A stretch of DNA of 21,293 bases from an uncultured Eubacteriales bacterium (GCA_902496345.1 CABVAP010000029.1:1-21293), one strand, 5' to 3'. Positions 1 to 8,428 are shown, numbered from the stretch's first letter. Notes: generated from the sequence alone by a model not told the origin. Program-made: numbers and translations.

Positions 1-53
1 AAAAACCGACCTCCCAATCGTTAGATTTTTGGTCTAACTTTTGGGGGTCGGTT
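1..53 (-). terminator. Long hairpin with U tract, probable minus-strand terminator at the window edge
   Basis: The arms 4-17 and 41-53 pair (AACCGACC against GGTCGGTT, continuing through CCCAA/TTGGG with a one-base bulge). An inner stem GTTAGA/TCTAAC lies at 20-25 and 33-38. Read on the minus strand, the stem is followed at once by TTTTT at the window edge. On the plus strand no T run follows. It sits about 110 bases beyond the rny terminator, so it either backs that terminator up or ends a separate short transcript. The window edge prevents a decision. Confidence 0.6.
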
Positions 54-150
54 CAACTACGTATGTTTCAAGGCTTTTTATTAATCATATAGATATTATT
101 TTTAAAAAATAAGGATTTGATTTTTGCACCAAATTATAAGACAATATACA

Positions 151-201
151 AAGAAAATAAAAAGGGAAAGCATTGAAACCACTGTAATCTCAATACTTTC
201 C
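151..201 (-). terminator. rny intrinsic terminator
   Basis: The arms GGAAAGCATTGA (165-176) and TCAATACTTTCC (190-201) form a 12-bp stem whose only irregularity is a G-U wobble on the minus-strand RNA. On the minus strand the stem runs into CTTTTTATTTT (151-164). The hairpin begins about 24 bases after the rny stop codon, as expected for its transcription terminator. Confidence 0.8.
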
Positions 202-224
202 ACAATTTTTATATAACCTAGTTT

Positions 225-1766
225 TTATTTAGCGTAGTCTATTGCTCTCGTTTCTCTAATAAGATTAACCTTAATTTGACCAGGATACTCTAATTCTTCT
301 TCAATTTTCTTAGCAATATCCCTAGCAAGTAAAGTCATTTCTGAATCATCAACTTCATCTGGTATTATGATAATTCGCAATTCTCGACCAGCTTGAATTG
401 CAAATGATTTTTCAACTCCGTTAAATGTATCTGCGATATTTTCCAAAGTCTGAAGGCGTTTAATATAGGATTCAATTGTTTCACGTCTAGCTCCTGGTCT
501 AGCAGCAGATATAGCGTCAGCTGCCTGAACTAAAACAGCGATAATACTTGTAGGTTCAACATCTCCGTGATGTGCCTCAACGGCATTGATAATAATATCA
601 TTTTCACGATATTTTTTACACAAAGCTGCACCAAGACTAACGTGAGAGCCTTCAAGGTCGTGATTAACAGATTTTCCAATATCGTGTAACAAACCTGCTC
701 TTTTTGCAAGAGTAACATCAACTCCAAGTTCCCCAGCCATAATTCCACATAAATGTGATACCTCGACAGAATGTTTTAAAATATTCTGTCCATAGCTTGT
801 TCTGAATTTCATCTTACCAAGTAAACGAATTAATTCAGGGTGAAGACCGTGAACGCCTGTTTCAAAAGAAGCAGCTTCACCTTCTTCTTTAATCATAACT
901 TCAACTTCTTTTTTGGCTTTTTCCACCATCTCCTCAATTCTAGCAGGGTGAATACGACCATCAATAATAAGTTTTTCAAGGGCAATTCTAGCAATTTCAC
1001 GTTTCATAGGGTCAAAACCAGATAAAATAACTGCCTCAGGAGTGTCATCAATGATAAGCTCAATTCCTGTAAGCGATTCAAGTGTTCTGATATTTCTACC
1101 CTCACGTCCAATAATTCTACCTTTCATTTCATCGTTAGGTAAAGGGACAACTGAAACTGTAGTTTCTGTAACGTGGTCAACTGCACATCTTTGAATAGCA
1201 GAAGCAATAATGTCTTTTGCTTTTTTATCGGCCTCCTGTTTGGCTTTATTTTCAATTTCTTTAACCATAACAGCTGCCTCGTGCTTAACTTCAGATTCAA
1301 CAGTAGATAATAAGTACTGTTTAGCTTGTTCAGAAGTAAACCCAGATATACGTTCAAGCTCAACTGTTTGTTGTTCTTTAAGTTTATTCACTTCTACTTT
1401 AACATTTTCAATTTCTTCGACCTTAACTTGAAATTGTTCTTCTTTTCTTTCAAGTGAATTACTTTTCTTGTCTAAAGTTTCTTCCTTCTGAAGCAATCTT
1501 TTTTCAAATCTCTGAAGTTCACTTTTTCTCTCTTTGTACTCTCTTTCTGCTTCATTTTTAACTTTAATATTTTCCTCTTTTGCTTCGAGCAAAATTTCCT
1601 TTTTCTTAGCCTCAGCCTCAGATTTAGCTTTAACAACAATGTTTTCAGCCTCTTTTTCAGCAGAACCTATTTTAGCTTCAGAAATCTTTCTTCTAAGCAA
1701 ATATCCAACCAAAGCACCTATACAAATAGAAATGACGCAAGAAAGAACAGTAATAAGTATTTCCAT
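225..1766 (-). CDS. rny: Ribonuclease Y (membrane-anchored endoribonuclease, KH and HD domains)
   Basis: RNase Y is the main initiator of mRNA decay in many Firmicutes and acts at the inner face of the membrane. The 513 residues fit the family (about 515-520). Visible in order: an N-terminal membrane segment (about 4-24), a long charged coiled coil (about 28-185), a KH RNA-binding domain with GRIIGREGRNIR at 216-227, and an HD phosphohydrolase domain with HDIGK at 361-365, HVSL at 375-378 and HHGD at 399-402. It has its own promoter and terminator, so it is probably monocistronic. The start is uncertain. A perfect AAAGGAGGTG (1783-1792) lies 18 bases before this ATG, too far for ideal spacing. 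In-frame CTG (1773-1775) or ATT (1776-1778) would be better spaced and would add 3 or 4 residues. The identity is secure. Confidence 0.97.
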   Translation of the reverse strand: MEILITVLSCVISICIGALVGYLLRRKISEAKIGSAEKEAENIVVKAKSEAEAKKKEILLEAKEENIKVKNEAEREYKERKSELQRFEKRLLQKEETLDKKSNSLERKEEQFQVKVEEIENVKVEVNKLKEQQTVELERISGFTSEQAKQYLLSTVESEVKHEAAVMVKEIENKAKQEADKKAKDIIASAIQRCAVDHVTETTVSVVPLPNDEMKGRIIGREGRNIRTLESLTGIELIIDDTPEAVILSGFDPMKREIARIALEKLIIDGRIHPARIEEMVEKAKKEVEVMIKEEGEAASFETGVHGLHPELIRLLGKMKFRTSYGQNILKHSVEVSHLCGIMAGELGVDVTLAKRAGLLHDIGKSVNHDLEGSHVSLGAALCKKYRENDIIINAVEAHHGDVEPTSIIAVLVQAADAISAARPGARRETIESYIKRLQTLENIADTFNGVEKSFAIQAGRELRIIIIPDEVDDSEMTLLARDIAKKIEEELEYPGQIKVNLIRETRAIDYAK

Positions 1767-1782
1767 TCCGTTCAGAATAAAA

Positions 1783-1792
1783 CACCTCCTTT
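1783..1792 (-). promoter_or_regulatory. Strong Shine-Dalgarno site of rny, oddly far from the ATG
   Basis: AAAGGAGGTG on the minus strand is a near-ideal anti-SD match, but 18 bases separate its GGAGG core from the ATG at 1764-1766. The in-frame codons in between are ATT, CTG, AAC and GGA. CTG at 1773-1775 has a 9-base spacer. Either a non-AUG start is used or spacing is relaxed. Confidence 0.6.
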
Positions 1793-1914
1793 ATTAAATT
1801 TTCAAAGTTCAAATAACATAAAGATAAAAAATTTATGTTTAATATAGAGAAATAGACTTTAAAGTATTAAATCCAAATATATGATAAATATATTCAAAAA
1901 ACAATACCTATATT

Positions 1915-1943
1915 ATTTTATAACTATTTAATAATAATGTCAA
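1915..1943 (-). promoter_or_regulatory. Sigma-A-type promoter of rny
   Basis: On the minus strand, TTGACA (1938-1943) and TAAAAT (1915-1920) are separated by exactly 17 bases. The predicted start of transcription is near 1908, giving a leader of roughly 140 bases before rny. That leader is very AT-rich and contains an 8-bp hairpin (AACATAAA 1815-1822 with TTTATGTT 1832-1839). No known riboswitch was recognised in it. Confidence 0.75.
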
Positions 1944-1946
1944 GGG

Positions 1947-1998
1947 ATTGAAATTTTTAGTTTATTGTTTTTTTGCATATTTCCCCTAAAAATTCAAT
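1947..1998. repeat. Inverted repeat between the M16C peptidase gene and the rny promoter
   Basis: ATTGAAATTTTTAG (1947-1960) pairs with CTAAAAATTCAAT (1986-1998) apart from one bulged A, enclosing a 25-base T-rich loop. No U tract follows the stem on the minus strand, so it is not a classical terminator. No better terminator was seen between the M16C stop (2082) and this point, so it may still shape the 3' end of that transcript. The rest of 1999-2081 holds only a weak TCTTTG/CAAAGA hairpin. Confidence 0.4.
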
Positions 1999-2081
1999 TC
2001 TGTACAAAATTCATTTAATAAAGGAGATTTTTTTGTAAATTTTAGACAATTCTCTTTGTTATTAATATTCAAAGACAAATC

Positions 2082-4880
2082 TTATTTAAGTAAGCTATCA
2101 TCTACAACATCATATAACATTTTGTTTTCTTCTATAACGGCTTTATTACCAAAAGTACAAATAACATTTTCGCCAAAGCAGTCTTCAAACATTTCACCAA
2201 ATTTAGAAATATCTTCAATTTTTATATTTAATATTTCATTTCTTTCTTTTTGTCGTTCTTCATCAGTAATTTCAGAAATTTTTCTGTTCAAAATTTTGTC
2301 AATTACATTACTTATTTTTATAGGTCTATCTAACTTATTTATTGTACCGATAATAAATTTTTGCAATTCTCTTTCGGTAAGTTTAATACTTCTTAAATAT
2401 TCTGGAATTTTCTTATAATTTTCAAAAGTTTTTTCAATGTTAGGGTCACGGTAAGAATATGTGAAAAAGATACCTTTTTTTGAAAATCCACAACCTCCTC
2501 CATAAGCACCACCTTCAATCCTAATCTTATCCCATAAATAGTTTGATTCAATCATATTTTCAAACACTTTCATACGTCCATTGAAAGCTAACCCATATTT
2601 TTGAAAATCAATCGCCATAGTATTGTATTGAACTTCTGACGCAAGAGAAAATGCTTCATTTTTCAATTCTGTAGTAATATCAATATTTTTGATTACAACA
2701 TCATTGTCAGGTAATTTTGAACAAAAGTTTTTAACATTATCAAACACAGCATTGTAATTATCATTACCACAAACAATAGCCACCGTAAGACAATTCAAAT
2801 TAAACGCTTTTTCTATAATTTGTTTAAGCTTAGAAATAAGTAAATCTGCCCTATCCTCATAATTTTCCAAAGTTTCTTTTATAAACTTGTAAAAATCAAC
2901 ACCTTTAAAGTTTTGATAATATTTTGTTGATTTAGATAAATGAGAAATTACTCTTTCTATGCCATAGGCGTGACCACTACTAATAAAACTTCTATCCATT
3001 TTTAGTTTATATTCCGATAACACTTCTTTAATTCGTTTTTTATCAAATATTGTATTGAAAAGAACTTCATAAAGAATACCAAAAACATTATTCAAATTTT
3101 TATTAAGGAATTTCATATTTAAAGTTAAAAAGTTAAAAAACTCATCTTCTTTAGTATAATTATCTATTGTAGCTGAAAGCTCACCAAAATAGAAATTAAT
3201 TTCGTTGGCAATATTCTCATAAGTGTAATTTTTTGTACTACATTTTCCAAAAAGTGTCTTAAATAATGCAATATACCTTAAATCTTCAATATCAAATATT
3301 TTTGTATCAAAAAGCAAATCAACATAAATTATTTCATCATTTTCAATTTTGCTTGAAATAAGTTTTCTACCACATATTTCACTTTCTAAAATATCAATAT
3401 TTTTAGATTTTTTATCAATATCTTTAATATCTAATACAGGTACTTTTTTAATATCTTCTTCTGTATCTTTAATATTGTTGTATTCAAAAAACTCTTTATC
3501 TTCTTCATAATTTTGTTTTTCAGAAATTTCCTTAACTTCTGGTGACATTATAGCAAAAACATAATTCTTATTATCAATTAAATATTTTTTGATTATTTCC
3601 GTAAAGTCAATATTTTCAACATATTCAAAGAAATCTTTGAATTTTAAGCCGTCAAAATTGCCATCGCCATAAATAAAGCTATTTATCATAAGGATATTAT
3701 AAAAAAGTCCTTTAGGTTTATATCCATAATCTTCTTCTTTAAAATAAAATCTATATCTATTTATACAACTTTCCACAAGTCGTTTATCTATACCATTTTC
3801 AACAATTTCATTGAGCGTATCAAAATAAACCTTTTTAAATTTTTCCAAATCATTGCATTTTGTTTTTTCAACAGCTACATAAAACGCAGGTTGAAAAACA
3901 CCATTATCAAATCCACTATTTATCCTATTACCAATATTTTCTTTTATAAGTGCCTTTTTAAGTGGAGATGCATCTGTTTCAAGCAACACATCTGCAAGAA
4001 CATCAAAAGCAAAAGCAAGTTTGAAATCCGGTTTTTTATCAATAATAACACCACATTGGAGGTAATTATCATCATTATTTTCCTGTTCTGAAACGTTATA
4101 GCTAAAGCTTACATCTTTAATTTTATCAAAATCTTTTTGAACTTTGTATTCAGTCTGAACTTTCTTAAACTCAAATTCCGAAAGGTACTCTTTATCAATC
4201 ATATCAAGATATTTGTCAATATCTAAATCACCATATAAATAAATTATGCTGTTAGCTGGGTGATAATATTTTCTATGGAAGTCAAGAAATTCATCATAAG
4301 TAAGTTCTGGTATAAACTCAGGGACACCACCTGAATAAAACTTATAATTTGTTTCTGAAAACAATTGTTCATTAAGTTTAAAATCCATTATCCTATCAGG
4401 AGATGAAAACACACCTTTCATCTCATTATAAACAACACCATTTATTTTATCTTTTTCTTTGTGATGACCTTCTTGCAAAAATATACCTTTTCTATCATAT
4501 ATGAGTGGAAAAAATACTGCATCAAGATATACATTCATAAGGTTAATGAAATCTTTTTCGTTAGTACTTGCTATAGGATACATTGTTTTATCCTCAAATG
4601 TCATAGCATTTAGATAAGTATTTAAAGAACCTTTTGAAAGTTCATTAAATGGGTCCTTTACAGGGTATTTTCTTGACCCACACAAAACACTATGTTCAAT
4701 AATGTGTGCAATACCTTTGTTACTTTCTGGCAAAGTTCTAAATGTAACAGAAAAAACTCTATTATCATCATCATTTTTCATAAATACAATTTTAGCACCC
4801 GATTTATGTTCATATATAAATCCGTCAGAAGAAATATCTTTTATATATTCATTTTTTAAAAGTTTATAATTTTTGTTCAT
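2082..4880 (-). CDS. M16C-family zinc metallopeptidase (insulinase superfamily, PreP/falcilysin-like)
   Basis: This clamshell peptidase class degrades short unstructured peptides inside a closed chamber. The protein has 932 residues, close to the usual 950-1000. The inverted zinc motif HxxEH is H59-x-x-E62-H63 (HIIEH), and the third ligand is probably E153 in VVYNEMKG. The typical M16C stretch NTYLNAMTFEDKTMYP begins near residue 87. The catalytically inactive C-terminal half retains the substrate-binding R/Y block (RIEGGAYGG, about 787-795). No signal peptide is seen, so it should act in the cytoplasm. AGGAGG at 4886-4891, five bases before the ATG, supports the start. It is flanked by long intergenic regions and may have its own promoter. 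The exact peptide substrates cannot be read from the sequence. Confidence 0.93.
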   Translation of the reverse strand: MNKNYKLLKNEYIKDISSDGFIYEHKSGAKIVFMKNDDDNRVFSVTFRTLPESNKGIAHIIEHSVLCGSRKYPVKDPFNELSKGSLNTYLNAMTFEDKTMYPIASTNEKDFINLMNVYLDAVFFPLIYDRKGIFLQEGHHKEKDKINGVVYNEMKGVFSSPDRIMDFKLNEQLFSETNYKFYSGGVPEFIPELTYDEFLDFHRKYYHPANSIIYLYGDLDIDKYLDMIDKEYLSEFEFKKVQTEYKVQKDFDKIKDVSFSYNVSEQENNDDNYLQCGVIIDKKPDFKLAFAFDVLADVLLETDASPLKKALIKENIGNRINSGFDNGVFQPAFYVAVEKTKCNDLEKFKKVYFDTLNEIVENGIDKRLVESCINRYRFYFKEEDYGYKPKGLFYNILMINSFIYGDGNFDGLKFKDFFEYVENIDFTEIIKKYLIDNKNYVFAIMSPEVKEISEKQNYEEDKEFFEYNNIKDTEEDIKKVPVLDIKDIDKKSKNIDILESEICGRKLISSKIENDEIIYVDLLFDTKIFDIEDLRYIALFKTLFGKCSTKNYTYENIANEINFYFGELSATIDNYTKEDEFFNFLTLNMKFLNKNLNNVFGILYEVLFNTIFDKKRIKEVLSEYKLKMDRSFISSGHAYGIERVISHLSKSTKYYQNFKGVDFYKFIKETLENYEDRADLLISKLKQIIEKAFNLNCLTVAIVCGNDNYNAVFDNVKNFCSKLPDNDVVIKNIDITTELKNEAFSLASEVQYNTMAIDFQKYGLAFNGRMKVFENMIESNYLWDKIRIEGGAYGGGCGFSKKGIFFTYSYRDPNIEKTFENYKKIPEYLRSIKLTERELQKFIIGTINKLDRPIKISNVIDKILNRKISEITDEERQKERNEILNIKIEDISKFGEMFEDCFGENVICTFGNKAVIEENKMLYDVVDDSLLK

Positions 4881-4966
4881 AAAAACCTCCTAAAAAAACC
4901 TTGAACTTTACACAAACCTACATAACTTTTTATATAAAAGCAAGTGTCATTTTTTATAACACGATA

Positions 4967-5075
4967 AAAAACTTTTGACGAAAGCCATATTTATAACTAC
5001 ATAATCGAACAAATAAATTTTAGCCAAAAACTAAAAATAATATCAAACAAACAATAGCTTACGTCAAAAGTTTTT
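4967..5075. repeat. 19-bp inverted repeat enclosing 71 AT-rich bases
   Basis: The left arm (4967-4985, AAAACTTTTGACGAAAGC core) is complementary at 18 of 19 positions to the right arm (5057-5075, GCTTACGTCAAAAGTTTT core). The enclosed 71 bases carry no ORF and one small TTTTAG/CTAAAA stem. On both strands the outer arm ends in a run of T, so transcripts could fold into a hairpin with a U tail. Candidates are a terminator with a very large loop, a regulatory RNA, or a small MITE-like element. No target-site duplication was obvious. It fills most of the 256-base gap between the M16C gene and the 135-residue gene. Confidence 0.6.
5039..5067 (-). promoter_or_regulatory. Possible promoter of the M16C peptidase gene
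   Basis: On the minus strand TTGACG (5062-5067, inside the right arm of the inverted repeat) is followed after 17 bases by GATATT (5039-5044). The -10 box matches only 4 of 6 consensus positions, so this is tentative. It would give a leader of about 150 bases containing the inner part and left arm of the inverted repeat. Confidence 0.3.
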
Positions 5076-5136
5076 ACATTACTTTCTTTTAAAAAATACA
5101 TAGATTTGGACAATGCCCAAGGTCTTTTAAATTTCA

Positions 5137-5544
5137 TTATTTTTCAGAAACATAGCTTCTTGCATTTTGAGAACGAATAGTTTTATATATTTCATCGCCC
5201 TTATTAGCTGAACCAATTATACTTGCAGCAGTTACACAAGCAGTAATACACTCACAATTCCTTGTAAGTTTTTCAGAGATATACCAGTTTTTCTGCTCTT
5301 GTGAATCATTTGTATATTCATATATCTTATAAGAAATCTGACGCATAAAATTTTTATATTCAGCACTTGTTTTGTCCATAGATATAATATCCATAAAATC
5401 ATCTTTTGTTTTTATGCCTATTTGAGCCAAAAAACAAACTATGTCCTCAGCACAACACCATAATTTAAGGGCATTTTCATTTTTAGTGTATTCCCACAAA
5501 AAGTAAGACAAAACTTTTATACTATTAAAAAATTCCTCTTTCAT
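5137..5544 (-). CDS. Uncharacterised cysteine-containing helical protein, 135 aa
   Basis: No family was recognised. The protein is mostly helical in composition with many aromatic residues. It has no signal peptide, and at most a short apolar stretch near 100-112. Six cysteines fall in two groups (C30, C31, C37 and C97, C99, C103), which could bind metal or be structural. AGAGGTG lies six bases before the ATG. The gene starts 23 bases after the TPR gene stop, so it is very likely the last gene of the folC to TPR unit. Downstream (5098-5136) only a weak hairpin without a U tract is seen, followed by the inverted repeat at 4967-5075. The coding call rests on length, the ribosome site and operon position. 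Confidence 0.75.
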   Translation of the reverse strand: MKEEFFNSIKVLSYFLWEYTKNENALKLWCCAEDIVCFLAQIGIKTKDDFMDIISMDKTSAEYKNFMRQISYKIYEYTNDSQEQKNWYISEKLTRNCECITACVTAASIIGSANKGDEIYKTIRSQNARSYVSEK

Positions 5545-5567
5545 AAAAACACCTCTTTCAATTACAA

Positions 5568-6956
5568 CTACAAAGACTCAAGTTCCTTATTTGCTAAATC
5601 TTTAAATCTGTTTTGAGGGTGGTTCTGTGCAACCTGACCAAAATATTCTTTAGCCTTTTCCGTATCGCCAAGCTCTTTAACTGCCATAGCAAGATAGTAC
5701 ATTGCATTATATTTTGTTGTTAAATCTTCGTCTGCATATAAAATGCTCTTTTCAAGGTTTTCTTTCGCTTCTTGATAATTTTTAGAATTAACTAAGCTAG
5801 TTCCTTTTTTAAGAAGATTTTTCGCTTCCTTTTGATAAACGCTAGATTTCAAAGAATTATATTCTGCCACTTTATCCTCAGATAAATTGCTCATATTTAT
5901 TTTAGATATAATATCGGCAGCCTCGCTGTATTTACCTTTAACAGATAAAGCTGACGCACTTGTAAGCTGGTCGGCTGATGTTCTTTGGTCAGCATCTTTT
6001 TGATATTTAGATAATTCAAGCCTAAGACTTTCATTTTCTTTTTGAATATCTTCAGAGCTAGCCTGTTCAAATAATTCTTTTTGACTGTCATATTGATTTT
6101 GTAAGGAAAGCATATCAGCATTAAGTCTATCAAGCTCTTCTTGTTTTTCGCTGGCAACACCCGGAATAATAAGTAAAAACATAACAGCAGCTGTACATAT
6201 ACAACCGGCTGCAAAAATAATAAGCTCCATAGCCTTAGAATTTTTAGAATCCCTAACCTTTCGGCTTATTTTTGGTTCAAACTTAACAGGCTCATCATAA
6301 GCCTTATTTGTCTTAACTATCTTTATTCCCTCAACAAGTCTTGTGCCATTAGGGCATAATTCTTTAAAATAAGATAAAGCTTTTGTGTTTGTTGTATCTA
6401 TATTCAAAACAGATTTAATAACATCAAGTGCTAAATCGTTTTCACCCTTTTGCATATAACAAACACTCAAAAGATTAAGAGCCTCAACAAACTTTGGATT
6501 TAAATCAACAGCTTTTTTAAGCTGAATAACAGCCATATCTTCGCTTTTTTGCTTTAAAAATCTAACCGACTGATTGTATAACTTTACAGCCTCATTAAGC
6601 TTTTGAAACTCTTCCGAATTTCTTTGAAAATAATCAACGTATTCTTTTGCCGGATTATTTTCTTTTTTCATATTAGCACTTATAACCCATTGTTTGAGAG
6701 CTAAACCTATTTTACCAGTTTCATAATAAACAAGACCTAAAACATTTCTAGCATCTAAATTGTTTTTGTCAAACAAAATACTTTTGCCTAAAAACTGTTC
6801 TGCGTGTGTCAGCTCATTTGACTTAGCAGCATAAAGTCCCTTATTGTACAAAACCTTAGAAATATCTGCAAGTTTAGAGTACATAGTCAAATCACTACCA
6901 CATTTAGAACATCTACTTTTATTTTCACTATTAGAATTACATATAGGACAAATCAC
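5568..6956 (-). CDS. Zinc-ribbon, TPR and single-pass membrane protein
   Basis: The order of parts in 462 residues is: an N-terminal zinc ribbon with CxxC pairs C3/C6 and C16/C19; TPR-like helical repeats at about 30-200 (a clear one around 137-188); a basic stretch; one membrane segment at about 242-266; a coiled coil at about 268-323; and a second TPR set at about 330-462. The cytoplasmic N-terminus and an outside C-terminal TPR domain are inferred from the basic residues before the membrane segment. TPRs bind partner proteins, and no catalytic motif is seen, so it is probably a scaffold or assembly factor of unknown role. The start is GTG (6954-6956) with AAGGAG eight to nine bases upstream. 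It follows the 49-aa gene by 13 bases and precedes the 135-aa gene by 23. Confidence 0.85.
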   Translation of the reverse strand: MICPICNSNSENKSRCSKCGSDLTMYSKLADISKVLYNKGLYAAKSNELTHAEQFLGKSILFDKNNLDARNVLGLVYYETGKIGLALKQWVISANMKKENNPAKEYVDYFQRNSEEFQKLNEAVKLYNQSVRFLKQKSEDMAVIQLKKAVDLNPKFVEALNLLSVCYMQKGENDLALDVIKSVLNIDTTNTKALSYFKELCPNGTRLVEGIKIVKTNKAYDEPVKFEPKISRKVRDSKNSKAMELIIFAAGCICTAAVMFLLIIPGVASEKQEELDRLNADMLSLQNQYDSQKELFEQASSEDIQKENESLRLELSKYQKDADQRTSADQLTSASALSVKGKYSEAADIISKINMSNLSEDKVAEYNSLKSSVYQKEAKNLLKKGTSLVNSKNYQEAKENLEKSILYADEDLTTKYNAMYYLAMAVKELGDTEKAKEYFGQVAQNHPQNRFKDLANKELESL

Positions 6957-6969
6957 AATAAATCTCTCC

Positions 6970-7119
6970 TTACCTGTTGTTTGATAATTTATTCTGACCT
7001 GAAAGCTGTTTTAAAATATCCATTAAGTCTTGAATTTCTTCAGAATTAATAGAACTTTCGATTTCTTCAGCCTCCATAACAGGCTTATACTTTAAAATTT
7101 CCTTTTTAAAATCAATCAT
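6970..7119 (-). CDS. Small acidic protein of 49 aa overlapping the end of folC
   Basis: An open frame begins ATG-ATT-GAT at 7119 and ends at TAA 6970-6972. It starts MIDFKKEILKYKPVMEAEEI and ends with a helix-prone segment containing EIQDLMDILKQL. A good GGGAGG lies about seven bases before the ATG (within the last folC codons). The first 8 bases overlap the folC stop, as in translationally coupled genes. Its TAA is fused to the AAGGAG that serves the TPR gene. These signals make it a likely real gene despite its size. No family was recognised. The repeated I/L spacing suggests an amphipathic helix that could bind a neighbour protein. Confidence 0.7.
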   Translation of the reverse strand: MIDFKKEILKYKPVMEAEEIESSINSEEIQDLMDILKQLSGQNKLSNNR

Positions 7120-8428
7120 CAAAAAGCCTCCCATATTTTTGATTAATATACTTCAAAATATCACCAACAAGGTACAATGAACCTGTACAAACAATACAAT
7201 CATCATCAGACGAAATTTCTAAAGCCTTAATAACAGCCTTTTTAAAATCGTCTTCTAAGATAACATTTTTATTTTCAAAATGCCCAGCTTCAAAAAGTTT
7301 TTGAGTTTTTAAAACTCTTTGATTATCAACTTCCGTAAAAATTATATTGTCAGCATATTCAGTAATACAGCGTAACATTTCACTATAATTTTTGTCTTTC
7401 AGAATACCTATGACTATGGTTATTTTTTTATTACTGCTTTTTAATTTTTTCAAAAATGAATTAAGTTTGCTAGTTCCCTCGGTATTGTGGGCCCCCTCAA
7501 GTATAAACAGAGGTTTTTTTGAAACAATCTCCATTCTGCCATTTATTTTTGCCTTTTTAAGCCCTAAATAAATAGCGTCAGATGAAATCTCTATTCCTTG
7601 TTCTTTTAACGCTTCTACAGCCATAAGTGCATTACAAGCATTGTAGACTTGATATTCACCTAAAAGACTTATCGAAATTTTATCATAAGAATAATACTTG
7701 TTTTTAACATTAAAAACCGTTCCATATAAATCCTGTTTTATAACGTCAACACCATAATCGTCCACATATAACAATTTAGATTTTTTTTCAGTGCAAATTT
7801 CATTTACTATATTATATACCTCTTTACTTTGAGAATACAATACCGTATAAGAATTATTCTTAATAATACCTGCTTTCTCTCTCGTTATTTCCGGAATAGT
7901 TTCGCCAAGATATTCTGTATGGTCAAAACTTATAGTTGCAATAACAGAAACAACAGGATTTTCAATTATATTAGTTGAATCAAGTCTACCACCTAACCCA
8001 ACCTCTAAAACAACAAAATCAACATTTTTTTCATAAAAATAATTAAAGGCAACTGCCGTTATAATTTCAAAAAATGAAAAAAATTCGTCCGTATTGTCAA
8101 ATAGTTCATTGACTTTATCTTTAACAAGAGATATATGCCTAGCAAAATCATCATCACTTATATATTCATCATTAATTTTAAATCTTTCATTATATTTTTC
8201 AAGATGAGGAGAAGAAAAACTACCAACCGTATACCCCTGCTCTTTTAAAATAGAATGTATCATAGCACAAGTCGAACCTTTTCCGTTCGTACCTGCAACG
8301 TGTATAAACTTAAGTTTTTTCTGTGGTTCACCAAACAAGGACATAAGACTTTTAAAATTTTTATGCCCTTGTTTAGAACCAAATTTATGACAATTTTCAA
8401 GATAAGAAATTGCCTCATTATAATTCAT
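7112..8428 (-). CDS. folC: Folylpolyglutamate synthase / dihydrofolate synthase
   Basis: FolC adds glutamate to folates (and often to dihydropteroate) using ATP, which keeps folate cofactors in the cell. It belongs to the Mur ligase superfamily. The 438 residues match the usual 420-440. Seen: the P-loop VAGTNGKGST (44-53), the EVGLGGRLDSTN block (142-153), the conserved histidine region FDHTEYLG (168-175) and REKAGI (183-188), and the C-terminal-domain motif GAHN (312-315). The residue before GAHN is E rather than the usual D. GGGGAG seven bases before the ATG supports the start. It follows aspS by 28 bases and overlaps the 49-aa gene by 8. Whether it also has dihydrofolate synthase activity cannot be decided here. 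Confidence 0.95.
   Translation of the reverse strand: MNYNEAISYLENCHKFGSKQGHKNFKSLMSLFGEPQKKLKFIHVAGTNGKGSTCAMIHSILKEQGYTVGSFSSPHLEKYNERFKINDEYISDDDFARHISLVKDKVNELFDNTDEFFSFFEIITAVAFNYFYEKNVDFVVLEVGLGGRLDSTNIIENPVVSVIATISFDHTEYLGETIPEITREKAGIIKNNSYTVLYSQSKEVYNIVNEICTEKKSKLLYVDDYGVDVIKQDLYGTVFNVKNKYYSYDKISISLLGEYQVYNACNALMAVEALKEQGIEISSDAIYLGLKKAKINGRMEIVSKKPLFILEGAHNTEGTSKLNSFLKKLKSSNKKITIVIGILKDKNYSEMLRCITEYADNIIFTEVDNQRVLKTQKLFEAGHFENKNVILEDDFKKAVIKALEISSDDDCIVCTGSLYLVGDILKYINQKYGRLFDD

Noticed and set aside
5098..5125. Terminator after the 135-aa gene (TTGGGC-ATT-GTCCAA)
   Set aside because: The stem is only six pairs with a wobble, and no U tract follows on the minus strand.
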